64,000 nt of DNA from Prionace glauca (GCA_037974335.1 CM075760.1:47140138-47204137), one strand, 5' to 3'. Shown: positions 1-9,764, counted from the first letter of the stretch. Translations and numbers: made by a program. The notes: generated by a model not told the origin, from the letters alone.

Positions 1-26
1 CCAGGAATCGAGCCCGGGCTGGGAGT

Positions 27-245
27 TAAGAGATATTTAGTCAGCACTTCTGTTTGAAAACCCCTGAAATGCCCATCCAATTTCCTTTGTAATTGTCTCC
101 ACTTCCTCCACCTTCACAGACAGCGAGTTCCAGGTCATTACCATTCACAGCATCAAAATATTCTTCCTCACTCTTGTCCGCCTCTATCAAATCTCCCCTC
201 AGCCTCCTTTTCTCCAAGAGGAACAACCCAAGCCTGACATCAACA
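27..245 (-). repeat. CR1-like LINE 3' fragment
   Basis: Read on the minus strand this encodes the LGLFLLEKRRLRGDLIE motif and following residues typical of the extreme C-terminus of CR1-type ORF2. The same fragment recurs at 16860-17190 and 28966-29290, where it belongs to the same duplicated block, so it was present before that duplication. Confidence 0.7.
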
Positions 246-1630
246 ATAAACAACAGAAAATGTTAATACCTGAAATTAAATGGGAATGTTTAATTTCTGT
301 TTTAAAGATTTGTGAATATACTTTCCTGGACAATAAAGAAATTGGAATAATGTGGTTGAATGGAATATATCAATTTGGTATCCACCTACAGTCTAGTGAA
401 AGTCTGGAATGTGTCGCTGGAAATCCCTCCCTAACTGCACTGTGGGTGTACTTACACCTCAGGCATTATAGTTCAGGAAGGCAGTGTTGGGGTTGACCGT
501 GGCCGAGGCAGCTACATACAGCCACATATTCTGTTATAATTGAAGGACTGCAGATTGAATGTGAGGCATTATGGGACTGGACTATCTTGACCACATTCCT
601 GTGACAGCTCAGTTTCTGCAATTACGGACCATTAAAGCTGCTTAGCAGGGCCCTGACAGAGGACCTGGTGAGAATATTTACTTGGAATGAGTTACAATTA
701 ACATTATTCCAGGACCAGCTTGTGTTCAGCAGCTGAGAGACTTGAATCTGTAAAAAGAGGGTCTGACCAATCAACAAATGGTGATAGGTAGTTGGTTCAG
801 GGCGTTCTCAGGCATTGTTTAAATTATTGTATCATACATTTGTGAGCTGATAGTCAGTGACGTGATGGTATTCTCCAAGTAGCACTGAACTGAAAAGCGG
901 AACTCTGAGAGTAGATTCTAATGGTTATAATCCTACCCAAGCATGGATAGGATTATAACCAGAGCTCAGGAGGGGACCGGACAGGTCTCTTACCTGATAA
1001 GAGAATAGAGCCAACGTTTTGAGTCTGGATAACACTTCGGAAGAGCACTTATTAAGGGTCATCAAGAGTCAAAACATTGGCTCTATTCTCTCTCCACAGA
1101 TGCTGTCACAGCTGTTGAGAGTTTCCAGCATTTTCTAGGGTTTTTTTCAGATTCCAGCAGTATTTTACTTTAGTGTTAAGAAGCTTCAGCCTGATTGGAA
1201 TCCCTCAAAACAGAGGGAATAGCGGTAGAAGGATAAAAAGGATAAGGATGATAGTCTGTGTTCTGATTCCATGACCCCACGTAGAATTAACAAAATGAGT
1301 GAACCAGTTTATAAAGACAAAAGTTACCCATCCCTGACAAAAACTGAACGAATTAAAATTATTCGGTTGAGGAAGAAAAGAAAAAAAATTGTAGATGACA
1401 CAAAATTAAGTTTGTTTTGTTGTTGATGAAGATTTTTAAACTTGTGTAAAGTGACGTAATTGTTTGTCAAGTTTTTTCTGCTCACTCCCCATCCCTTTAA
1501 GTTTTGTAGAAAAGTTACCCTTTCAACAGACAGTTCATTTGTTTTAAATCACCCGAAAACTCCTGTGTCTATTTTAGTTATAATTGAGGATTTATGAGAA
1601 CCATAAATACAGAAATTTTAAGCATAGCCA
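27..1630 (+). repeat. Segmental duplication copy S1
   Basis: This stretch aligns by eye along most of its length with 28930-30746 (same orientation) and with 14366-17215 (inverted). Shared landmarks include a block near 505-700 containing GACCGTGGCCGAGGCAGC and an AT-rich block at 1190-1590. In the other two copies the block lies directly downstream of a ZNF gene (C and D), so a plus-strand ZNF gene may lie just left of the window. I see no gene inside it; short open frames here are not conserved between copies. Confidence 0.75.
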
Positions 1631-2427
1631 CCAAGACCATATTCACTTGTGGTGTGACCCTGAGTCAGGAACAGTTTCAGAGTCAGCAATCATTACTGAG
1701 AACGTGGCAGAGGGTCATGCTGCTGTGGATGTTCACCAGGAAATGGTTCCTGTGTTCCCAGCTTTGCCAGTTGACTCTGCTGTGGGACTGGAAGAGGAAT
1801 ATTCATGTACAGATTCTTAAATTACCCCCTCATTTCCCATTCCAGAAACACCATTACAAGATTTACCAGTGATATTGTACAGGTCGCAGTGCAACCGCAA
1901 AGCTCTGACAGGGCTCCGTATCGTTAAAGACGTTAGTTTTGTTGTATTTCTGTCCTGATGGAGGATTGAAATTTAAGGGGGAGAGAAGTGTTACAGAGTG
2001 TTCTTCTCAACCTTTCTCCCTTCTGAGCACGTGAGGGCTTTGGGCAGGGTTTCAGTCTGCAAGTCCAGGCTGGTTTTAATGCTCCTGTTTCCTTTTGTTT
2101 ACCACTGTTTTTTAAACTTTGTTATTTATTTATATCCAGAACATTCTGCTTTTAACAACACATTTGACTTCCTTATTTGTGGACTGAAGTTCCCACAATG
2201 GGAAAGCAGCCAGATTAGTTAAATAGACAGCCCGAATTGTGAGACAATTAAAGAATAAATGATTCATTACTACACATGTTAAAAAGGCTGGAAATGTAAA
2301 TTTGAACACCAAAGTTGATAACTTTTAGAATTATAAACATTAAGAATGGTTAAAATGCTGTGGGGATTATAAGATGTTCCCCTCTGAGGACAACAGAAAA
2401 AAAAAAATCAGGTAACGAGACTTGTTA
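1631..2427. other. No gene recognised
   Basis: AT-rich sequence with only short open frames (up to about 90 codons) that resemble no family I know. I see no repeat family here. Confidence 0.5.
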
Positions 2428-2718
2428 GGATGGCACGGTGCCACAGTGGTTAGCACTACTGCCTCACAGTGTCAGGGACCTGGGTTCGATTCCCAGTTTG
2501 GGTGACTATGCAGAGTCTGTATGTTCTCCCTTTGTCTGTGTGGGTTTCCTCTGGGTGCTCCAGTTTGTTCCTATGGGTTAGATGGATTGGCTATGCTAAA
2601 TTCTCCCACAATGTACCTGAACAGATGTCAGATTATAGTGACTAGGGGATTTTCCCAGTAACTTCATTGCAGTGTTAATGTCAGCCTACTTATGACACTA
2701 ATAAATAAACTTTAAAAT
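2428..2718 (+). repeat. V-SINE-like SINE with second tail type
   Basis: A tRNA-like head (GGTTAGCACTACTGCCTCAC, then GGTTCGATTCC as box B) is followed by the conserved GTGGGTTTCCTCTGGGTGCTCC core. The 3' tail reads TAACTTCATTGCAGTGTTAA and ends in an AATAAATAAACTTTAAA run. This tail differs from that of the copies at 3755 and 15842. Confidence 0.75.
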
Positions 2719-3019
2719 ATTGTTAACATTGATTGAAGGGAATGAATAGGCTCCTGTTCAGATGTCTCAACACTGACTGATGTTAACCAATTAATAGTCG
2801 ACACTCAGGTTACCTCAAGCTAACAGATATCGGTTGAGAGAATGAACTGTCTTAACATTCAGACAATGTGTGCAATTATCTAAAAACCAAACCAATTTCA
2901 ATATTGACAAGTTATAGACCAATTGGCTAATCCCCAACAATTGGCTCAGCTGGGCTTTCTATATTTTGAAAGTATAAAATAAAAGGATTCAAGAAACCAA
3001 TTTGGCAAAAGGTTTTAAA
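2719..3019. other. No gene recognised
   Basis: AT-rich spacer between two SINE copies. No coding potential or repeat family was recognised. Confidence 0.4.
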
Positions 3020-3303
3020 AGTTCAAGGTTTTTAAAGTTTATTTATTAGTGTCACATATAGGCTTATATTCATACTGCAATGAAGTTACTCTGAAAATCC
3101 CTCAGTTACGACGCTCTGCTGCCTGTTTGGGTAAACTGAGGGAAAATGCTCAATGCACTTAACCAGCAAGTCCTTCGGACTTTGGGGAAAAAACCCACAC
3201 AGACAGGGGGAGAATGTGCAGACTCCATACAGACAGTGACCCAAGGCGGATCTCAAACCTGGGTCTCTGGGGCTGTCAGGCAGTCGTGCTTACCACTGTG
3301 TCC
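3020..3303 (-). repeat. V-SINE-like SINE, minus strand, decayed
   Basis: The left end carries the reverse complement of the AATAAACTTTAAA tail. The core (ACACAGACAGGGGGAGAATG) and tRNA-like head (ends TTACCACTGTG) follow. It has the same tail class as the copy at 2428 but is more diverged. Confidence 0.7.
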
Positions 3304-3611
3304 TTCAGAGAGGTGTTGGGAGCTGTTGATTTTATAAGTTATCCATGTCTTCACAGCCACCACTTCATGTCCTGGTCTGAGAGGGATGGAGAGAAGTTAA
3401 AGTTAAGCTTTCTCCTTTACTGTTGATCGATACTTTGTTTTTTTCTATCTTGCTGACTTGTTACATTTTTAATGGTGAATAAACTTTCTCAATTCACCAT
3501 TTAAAGTATTGTTTTTTTCCATATGGTTAAGTCACTGGAGCCTGGGTGATTTATGATTAGGGAGGTTGTTATAAACAAGTGAACCCCATAAATCTTAGTT
3601 CAAACAAATCA
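3304..3611. other. No gene recognised
   Basis: AT-rich. About 45 bp near 3360-3400 (GGTCTGAGAGGGATGGAGAG) matches the reverse complement of 14185-14225, so the S1/S2 duplication may once have reached this far. Confidence 0.4.
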
Positions 3612-3629
3612 GAATTCTTACAATGGAAT

Positions 3630-4135
3630 GCAATCTTTTATTCTGAGAGAAATTGAACATATAAGTAAAGATATTATGCTTCAGTTATACAGGAGGTTGC
3701 TGAGACTGCATCTTGAATACTGGGTGCAGTTTTTGTCTCCTATTAAACAAAGGATTGTAGAATCCCTACAGCACAGACAGAGGCCGTTCTGTCCATCGAG
3801 TCTGTACCAAATACAATCCTACCCAGGCCCTATTCCCATAACCACATGCATTTACTCTAGCTAGTCCGCCTGATACAAAGGGCCAATTTAGCATAGCCAA
3901 TCAACCTAACCCACACATCTTTGGACTGTGGGAGGAAATCGGAGCATCTGGAGGAAACTCACACAGACACAGGGAGAACATACAACCTCCACACAGACAG
4001 TGACCCAAGCTGGAATTGAACCTGGGTCCTTGGTGTTGTGATGCTGCAGTGCTAACCACTGTGCTGCTGTGCTGTCTTATTTTGTAAATACCATGGAAGC
4101 ATTTCAGAGCAGGTTTACTAGACTGATTCCCAATC
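3630..4135 (+). repeat. CR1-like LINE fragment split by a SINE
   Basis: 3630-3750 encodes an IMLQLYRRLLRLHLEYWVQF-like motif of the CR1 ORF2 C-terminus. The sequence resumes at 4080-4135 with the bases expected next in that family (AGCAGGTTTACTAGACTGAT). A V-SINE-like element (3755-4076) sits between the two halves. Confidence 0.7.
3755..4076 (-). repeat. V-SINE-like SINE inside a LINE
   Basis: Minus-strand SINE. The tail end is GTAGAATCCCTACAGCACAG, the core is CTTTGGACTGTGGGAGGAAA, and the tRNA-like head ends GTGCTAACCACTGTGCTGC. It interrupts the CR1 fragment at 3630-4135, so it is the younger of the two. Confidence 0.8.
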
Positions 4136-4214
4136 CAGCAGTGTGAAATGGTAACTCTGTTTCTCTCTCCACAGATGCTGCCAGACCTGCTGCATTTTTC
4201 CAGTTTTTTCAGTA

Positions 4215-4220
4215 TTTATT
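4215..4220 (-). terminator. Candidate poly(A) signal of ZNF-A
   Basis: AATAAA on the minus strand about 265 nt after the stop codon. The surrounding 3' UTR is homologous to that of ZNF-B, which has AATAAA at the matching place (10024-10029). Confidence 0.5.
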
Positions 4221-4483
4221 TTAGATCTACCTGAAGTGGGGGGAAAAACACTATTTACTGTCCAGGATAAAATGTTCTTCATCAGCTTCTGTGGGTCGTT
4301 TTGTGGAAATTTGCTCTCCCAGGCTCAAAGAGCATCAGCCTACTGGAAGCAAAGTCGTGAGTCCAGCCAGTCCAGCAGAAAGAAACCCTCCGACCCTCCC
4401 ATTTCACCAACTGTCAGAATGAACATGGTTCAGTCCTGGATGTGATTAACAGCAACAATAACAGCAGAATCCAACACCAGTTA

Positions 4484-5326
4484 TCAATTGTGAACTTGCT
4501 GGTGTCTCCGCATACTGGATGACTGAGTGAATCCTTTCCCACACACACAGCAGATGAACGGTCTCTCCCCAGTGTGAACTCGCTGGTGTTGCTGCAGATT
4601 GGATGAGGTTTTGAACGTCTTTGTGCAGAGAGAGCAGCTGAACAGTCTCTCCTCAGCGTGAGTGCGCTGGTGGAGCATCAGATCCCGAGAACGTTTGAAA
4701 CCACGTCCACAATCAGAGCATTTAAAGGGTCTCTCCTGGGTGTGAGTGAGATTGTGGCTCAGCAGGCTGGATGAATGAGTGAATCCTTTCCCACACACAG
4801 AGCAGGTGAATGGTCTCTCTCTGGTGTGAATTCTCTGGTGCTCTCGCAGGTGGGATGACGTCCTAAATCTCTTTGTGCAGTGAGAGCAGCTGAACGGTCT
4901 CTCCCCAGTGTGAATGCGCTGGTGGATCATCAGTTCCCGAGAGCTTTTGAAACCACTCTCACAGTGAGAGCATATAAAGGGTCTCTCATTGCTGTGAGTG
5001 ATTTTGTGTTTCGACAGGTTGGATAAATGCGTAAATCCTTTACCGCACTCTGCGCAGGTGAATGGTCTCTCTCCAGTGTGAACGCGCTGGTGTCTCTGCA
5101 GACTGGGTAAATTAGTGAATCCATCCCCACACTCAAAGCAGATGAGCGCTCTTTCTCCAGTGTGAACCAGTCGATGTCGCTGCAGATGAGATAACCGAGT
5201 GAACCCCTTCCCACACACAGAGCAGGTGTATGGCTTCTCTCCAGTGTGAATACGTCGATGAGTTTCCAGCTCAGACGGTCTTTTGCAAACCTTCCCACAA
5301 TCCGCACATTTCCACGGTTTCTCCAT
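4484..5326 (-). CDS. ZNF-A: ten-finger C2H2 zinc-finger protein
   Basis: The predicted 280-residue protein is almost wholly ten C2H2 fingers of 28 residues each (CX2C, then HX3H), joined by HTGER/HTGEK-type linkers. Such proteins are nuclear, sequence-specific DNA-binding factors; no effector domain (KRAB, SCAN, BTB) is visible. The start is the ATG of [11 protein letters not shown], conserved among paralogues here. Finger 1 has Cys in place of the usual Phe (CGKVC). Finger 6 has an HTRER linker and fingers 4 and 7 have HSNER and HTQER. The array ends QQVHN then a stop. The gene is head to head with ZNF-B over a shared promoter, and their 3' UTRs are homologous, so the pair looks like an inverted duplication. 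All fingers look intact. I do not recognise an orthologue and cannot name a target. Confidence 0.88.
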   Translation of the reverse strand: MEKPWKCADCGKVCKRPSELETHRRIHTGEKPYTCSVCGKGFTRLSHLQRHRLVHTGERALICFECGDGFTNLPSLQRHQRVHTGERPFTCAECGKGFTHLSNLSKHKITHSNERPFICSHCESGFKSSRELMIHQRIHTGERPFSCSHCTKRFRTSSHLREHQRIHTRERPFTCSVCGKGFTHSSSLLSHNLTHTQERPFKCSDCGRGFKRSRDLMLHQRTHAEERLFSCSLCTKTFKTSSNLQQHQRVHTGERPFICCVCGKGFTQSSSMRRHQQVHN

Positions 5327-5694
5327 GTTGGAGATGTCCTTGTGTTGCTCCAGGTTTGACTGTCAGTCAAAGTCTCACACAGAACAAGATTATGGTGCCC
5401 TGCTGTGATGGGGCAATATTTTTTACAGCTATGTTTATGGCTGTGTAACTGGGAAGCTCTTTCCACAGTCAATGCATGGGAAAATCTCAGTTAATTTTCT
5501 GTGTGTGTGTGTCAGTGCTGTTCCAATCACACTGATATTTCAAGACTGCAAAAGCAGACAGAACAGAGAAACATTTTTCCTTCTAGATTCAAAGGTCGAT
5601 AGCATTCAGGTCCCGATGATTTGAGTGACTGTCAGATGTTGATGTGATGTTTGATTTGAGATTTCTGTTTGTAAAATCCTCATCATCTGATATC
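5327..5694 (-). other. ZNF-A untranslated leader of terminal exon
   Basis: The minus strand has a pyrimidine-rich acceptor (CTCCTTTTACAG) ending at 5695, then a leader shared with the other loci. Near its 3' end it carries fossil finger sequence (IDCGKSF) and an in-frame TGA 14 codons before the start ATG. The fossil is heavily decayed, so it cannot encode a finger here. Confidence 0.7.
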
Positions 5695-6113
5695 CTGTAA
5701 AAGGAGTTAACAAAATTCATCACTTTCAATATAGGATAGAAATTCAGAACAGACAATTCTAGTTTCTATGGAACATTCTTTCCTCTCATTCCCCAGAAGC
5801 TGGAAATCTCCATCCCACACACTCTCCCTCCATTCTCACTCTGCTGTATCTAATATTCACCCTCCCAATTCTCCTGAAGGTGCTGATTGAGGCTGATTAT
5901 GACAGATCCATGCTCACTGCTTCCTGTCCTGGACACAGAGAGCTGAAAATCTCCATGCAGGCTGCCAGACAGATATCTGTCTATCTGACTGGACTGACAA
6001 TGTGTGGAATGCACAGACTGGATTCACTTCCTTTCCCTTCAGTTGTTGCAAGTCCCCAGTTTCCCCCAGAATGGGAAATGGAAAGGGGGAGAAAGGAAAG
6101 TGTTTCACTCACA
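5695..6113 (-). other. ZNF-A intron
   Basis: This is the intron between the GTGAGT donor (minus strand, plus-strand bases 6108-6113) and the acceptor at 5695-5698. Blocks such as CTCCCTCCATTCTCAC and CTGAAAATCTCCATGCAGGC recur in the introns of C, D, F, K and others, so the whole intron was duplicated with the genes. Confidence 0.65.
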
Positions 6114-6589
6114 GATGTTGCAGACAGGAGCAAGTTTACAGGGGGTGGGATCTCCGGCGCGCGGACCCGGGAGCCCCGCCCCCACCCATTGTTCTCCTCC
6201 CGGGAGCCCCGCCCCCACCCATTGCTCCCCTCCCCCTCCTCGAGCCAAGGTTTCCAGACAAGCGGCTGGCGGCTCCGGCCAGAGCAAGAAGCCACTCGGT
6301 GATCTCCCCCTCCCCCACGGCCCGGGACTGCGCATGTCCAAGGGAGTGGGGAAGCTGCGCATGTGCAGGGGATTCCCCATCCCCTGACCGTCATGCTGAA
6401 GCGTTAACCAATGGAAAGAGTTGGAGGACCGGAAGGAGTTCGGTCCTCCAGCCAATCAGAATTGTCTGAATGCGGAAGTTGGACAATGAGCTTGTTCATT
6501 CCTGCCCAGCAAAGCTGCTGCTGCTGCTCTCTCTCTGAATGAAGATTGAGCTTCAGATAGACTCAATCCTCCTCCCTTCTCCACCATCT
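6114..6589. promoter_or_regulatory. Bidirectional GC-rich promoter of ZNF-A and ZNF-B with both exons 1
   Basis: This segment lies between two outward GTGAGT donors, one on each strand (exon 1 of A ends at 6114, exon 1 of B at 6589). It holds two copies of a 33-bp GC-box unit (CGGGAGCCCCGCCCCCACCC core, 6167-6235), two NRF1-like CTGCGCATG sites, and a CCAAT box in CCAGCCAATCAG at about 6440. The same modules occur at 19450-20390, 35363-35929 and 42370-42960. Transcription start sites are not visible. Confidence 0.75.
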
Positions 6590-7667
6590 GTGAGTAAAAA
6601 ACCTCTTTTCTCCCCCTTTCCATTTTCAGCTTCAATTTTGAACTTCCAGGTCACCACCCGCTGCCTAAATAAAAATCGTGATGTGGGTATGCCGGCGTTG
6701 GACTGGCGTAAACACAGTAAAAAGTCTGACAACACCAGGTTTTAGTCCAACCGATTTATTTGATAATATTCTCACAAGCTTTCGAGGTTACCCTCTTTGT
6801 CAAGTGAATGGAGAGTTCTGGCCTCAGACAGACAGAGCATACAAAAGGTTTTGCAAACCTCACTTACTGTACTGTCTGGAGACAATACACATCTCTTTAA
6901 ACTGTGATCAGTGCTCCTTGCACTCACATTATCAGCCACTTTAAGAATTGAACAGCAGGTTAGGTGTAAGGATTCGCATTCTAATCAGCAACTGTCTGTG
7001 CTTTGTATGCTCTGTCTGTCTGAGGCCAGAACTCTCCATTCACTTGACAAAGAGGGTAACCTCGAAAGCTTGTGAGAATATTATCAAATAAATCGGTTGG
7101 ACTAAAACCTGGTGTTGTCAGACTTTTTACTGTAAATAAAAATCCCCCTCACATTCTTCACCGGTCTGTAACCAGGTAATAAAGTGTTTTACACACATCA
7201 TCAGGCTGCTCATTTATATCCAAATGTAAAACTTTAACGTGGCTGTCAGCTTGAAGATTAATCATGGATCATTTGCATGAGGCAGCGGGTTCCAGGTTAT
7301 GACCTTTCTGCACTGAAGTAAAATTCTTCCCTACATCCTTCTCTTCTCCCAATCCAGTAATTCAGTCCCGCGAATGGCACAGATTTTAATTCCGAGCGTG
7401 TAGGCCGGTCGTTACACGTAGATTTTCAGATCTCTGTGTCCAATACAGAAAGTAGTCAGCATGGATCCGTTAATCAGCCTGAATCAATAGACTTGGGAGG
7501 TTGTATATGCAGGAGAGCAGAGTGTGAATTGAGGGAGAGTGTGTGGGATGGAGATTGACAGCTTTGGGGACTGAGAAAGGAATGAATGTTCCATAGACAC
7601 TAGAATTGTCTGTTCTGAATTTCTATCCTGTACTGACACTGATGTCTGTTGTAAATTCCTTTCATAG
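6590..7667 (+). other. ZNF-B intron
   Basis: The intron runs from the GTGAGT donor at 6590 to the acceptor CCTTTCATAG ending at 7667. It contains the foldback element at 6678-7132, a CR1-like scrap near 7280-7340, and from about 7450 the conserved ZNF-family intron block (TGTGGGATGGAGATTGACAG). Confidence 0.65.
6678..7132. mobile_element. Foldback element with 132-bp inverted arms and 12-bp target duplication
   Basis: Arms at 6714-6845 and 7002-7133 are near-perfect reverse complements (for example ACAACACCAGGTTTTAGTCC on the left). The spacer is about 156 bp. A 12-bp direct repeat, TAAATAAAAATC, flanks it at 6666-6677 and 7133-7144. The left end carries 36 bp more than the right (GATGTGGGTATGCCGGCG...). 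There is no coding capacity. Related copies lie at 14031, 21150, 42299, 42681, 43724 and 51538. The 12-bp duplication suggests retroposition rather than cut-and-paste. Confidence 0.8.
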
Positions 7668-8012
7668 ATATCAAGAGGTGAGGATTTACTGACAGAAATT
7701 TCAAACTAAACGTCACATGAAGATTTGATAGAGTCATTTGATTTATTGGGACCTGAATATCATCAAGCTTTGAATCTAGAAAAGCAATGTTTCTCTGATC
7801 TGTTTGCTTAAGGAAATTTTAAACATCAGTGTGACTGGAACACCCGAGTGAGGGTGTTCCAATGCACTGATAATGGAAAGAGCTTTAACTGGTTACACAG
7901 ACTGAAACAACATTGCACCGTTTACAGTGGAGAGAGATCGTACACGTGTTCTGTGTGTGGACAGGGATTCAACTGATCTTCAAACCTGGAGAGACACAAG
8001 AACACATGTGCC
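7668..8012 (+). other. ZNF-B untranslated leader with fossil fingers
   Basis: The leader contains the finger remnant VFQCTDNGKSFNWLHRLKQH and then YTCSVCGQGFN, followed at once by TGA. Twelve codons separate that stop from the ATG of MEKLWKC, and the frame is continuous. The first fossil finger has lost its second Cys. The in-frame stop means this part is untranslated unless read as an upstream ORF. Confidence 0.72.
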
Positions 8013-9623
8013 ATGGAGAAACTGTGGAAATGTGATGATTGTGGACAAGGATTCATGTTGCCCTGTGATTTGGAAATTCATCAACGCAGTCACACTCGGG
8101 AGAGACCCTTCACCTGCTCAGTCTGTGGGAAGGGATACATTAAGTTCTCCCACCTGCTGAGTCACAATCTCACTCACACCAATGAGAGACCTTTTAAATG
8201 CTCTGACTGTGGGAGCGGATTCAAAAGCTCTGGAGAACTGGTGTCCCACCAGCGCAGTCACAGTGAGGAGAGACCATTCAGCTGCTCTCACTGCACAATG
8301 AAATTTAAATGGTCATCCACACTGCGGAGACACCAGCGAGTTCACACTGGGGAGAGACCGTTCATGTGCTCCATGTGTGGGAAGGGATTCACTCGGTCCT
8401 CTGAACTGCGGGCACACCAACGAATTCACACTGGGGAGAGACCGTTCACCTGCAATGTGTGTGGGAAGGGATTCTTTCGGTCATCCGCCCTGCTGACACA
8501 CAAAGTCACTCACACCAATGAGAGACCCTTTAAATGCTCTGACTGTGAGAGTTGCTTCAAAAGTTCTCGGGATCTGATGTCCCATCAGCGAGTTCACACT
8601 GAGGATAGACCATTCAGCTGCTCTCACTGCTCAATGAGATTTAGATCACCATCAAACCTGCGGAACCACCAGCGAGTTCACTCCAGAGAGAGACCATTCA
8701 CTTGCTCTGACTGTGGGAAGGGATTCACTCAGTTATCTGCTCTGCTGACACACCAGCGAGTTCACACCGGAGAGAGGCCATTCACCTGCTCTGTGTGTGG
8801 GAAGGGATTCACTAATTTATCCAACCTGCTGAGTCATAAAGTCACTCACACCAGTGAGAGACCCTTTAAATGCTTGGACTGTGGGAGTGAATTCAGAATT
8901 TCTGGGGAACTTGTGTCCCACCAGCGCATTCACACTGAGGACAGACCGTTCAGCTGCTCTCTCTGCTCAAAGAGGTTTAAGAGGTCATCCACACTGCAGA
9001 GACACCAGCGAGTTCACACTGGGGAGAGACCGTTCATCTGCTCTGTGTGTGGGAAGGGATTCAGTCAGTCATACACACTGTTGACACACCAGCGTCTTCA
9101 CACTGGGGAGAGACCATTCACCTGCTCTGTGTGTGGGAAGGGATTCAGTCAGTCATACACACTGTTGACACACCAGCGTCTTCACACTGAGGAGAGACCA
9201 TTTACCTGCACCGAGTGTGGGAAGGGATTCACTCAGTCATCCAGCCTGCTGACCCACCAGCGAGTTCACAGCGGGGAGAGACCGTTCACCTGCTCCGAGT
9301 GTGGGAACGGATTCACTCGGTTATCCAGCCTGCAGAGACACAAAGTCACTCACTCCCAGGAACGACCCTTTAAATGCTCTGAGTGTGGGAGTAGCTTCAA
9401 AATTTCGGAGCATCTGATAGACCACCAGCACAGTCACACTGGGGAGAGACCGTTCAGCTGCTCTCTCTGCACAAAGAGGTTTGGCAGAGCATGCACACTG
9501 CGGAGACACCAGCGAGTTCACACTGGGAGAGACCATTCACCTGCTCTGTGTGTGCGAAAGGATTCACTCAATACCCCAGCTGCTGATGAACAATGTCCCT
9601 CACAGCTGGGAGAGACCCTTTAA
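8013..9623 (+). CDS. ZNF-B: 18-finger C2H2 zinc-finger protein with frameshifted end
   Basis: The 536-residue frame starts at the ATG of MEKLWKCDDCG and holds 18 consecutive 28-residue C2H2 fingers, the longest array in the window. Fingers 13 and 14 are identical across KGFSQSYTLLTHQRLHT, a recent single-finger duplication. Linkers alternate between HTGER and HTNER/HTEDR types. After finger 18 one G is missing from the usual GGGGAGAGA, so the frame leaves the array (HTGRDHSP...) and stops at 9623. Up to three more fingers lie beyond in other frames. The role is inferred from the family: nuclear DNA binding, no effector domain seen. It pairs head to head with ZNF-A. A truncated but functional protein is likely; whether the frameshift is fixed in the species is unknown. 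Confidence 0.87.
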   Translation: MEKLWKCDDCGQGFMLPCDLEIHQRSHTRERPFTCSVCGKGYIKFSHLLSHNLTHTNERPFKCSDCGSGFKSSGELVSHQRSHSEERPFSCSHCTMKFKWSSTLRRHQRVHTGERPFMCSMCGKGFTRSSELRAHQRIHTGERPFTCNVCGKGFFRSSALLTHKVTHTNERPFKCSDCESCFKSSRDLMSHQRVHTEDRPFSCSHCSMRFRSPSNLRNHQRVHSRERPFTCSDCGKGFTQLSALLTHQRVHTGERPFTCSVCGKGFTNLSNLLSHKVTHTSERPFKCLDCGSEFRISGELVSHQRIHTEDRPFSCSLCSKRFKRSSTLQRHQRVHTGERPFICSVCGKGFSQSYTLLTHQRLHTGERPFTCSVCGKGFSQSYTLLTHQRLHTEERPFTCTECGKGFTQSSSLLTHQRVHSGERPFTCSECGNGFTRLSSLQRHKVTHSQERPFKCSECGSSFKISEHLIDHQHSHTGERPFSCSLCTKRFGRACTLRRHQRVHTGRDHSPALCVRKDSLNTPAADEQCPSQLGETL

Positions 9624-9764
9624 ATGCTCTGACTGTGGGAATTGTTTCAAAAGTTCTCAGGAACTGATGATCCACCAGTCCATTCACAGCTGCTGTGTGT
9701 GGGAAGAAATTCACCAGTTTATCACTCCTGCTGAGACACCAGCGAGTTCACAAGTGATCACTTG
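9529..9764 (+). pseudogene. Decayed C-terminal fingers of ZNF-B
   Basis: After the frameshift the plus strand still shows finger remnants, notably ERPFKCSDCGNCFKSSQEL, then CCVWEEIHQF in a shifted frame, ending at ACAAGTGA where the paralogues end. At least two indels separate the pieces. This was the original 3' end of the array. Confidence 0.7.

Noticed and set aside
1584-1872. Two overlapping frames of 78 and 92 codons
   Set aside because: They cross the end of duplicated block S1, are not kept in S3, and match no family.
2455-2500. Possible tRNA genes (box B words such as GGTTCGATTCC)
   Set aside because: Each lies in a SINE head with no foldable complete tRNA; they are SINE promoters.
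5880-6469. Open frames of 115-155 codons over the A/B promoter
   Set aside because: They cross exon 1, donors and GC boxes of a CpG-rich promoter; homologous promoters do not keep the frames.
7960-8012. Leader TGA as a selenocysteine or programmed read-through codon
   Set aside because: The site is TAA in ZNF-I, the frame is broken relative to the array in C and E, and the fossil fingers have lost ligands, so decay is the simpler reading.
8013-9623. Regular 84-bp periodicity that could be mistaken for a CRISPR array
   Set aside because: The repeats are translated C2H2 fingers with 28-residue spacing in a vertebrate genome.
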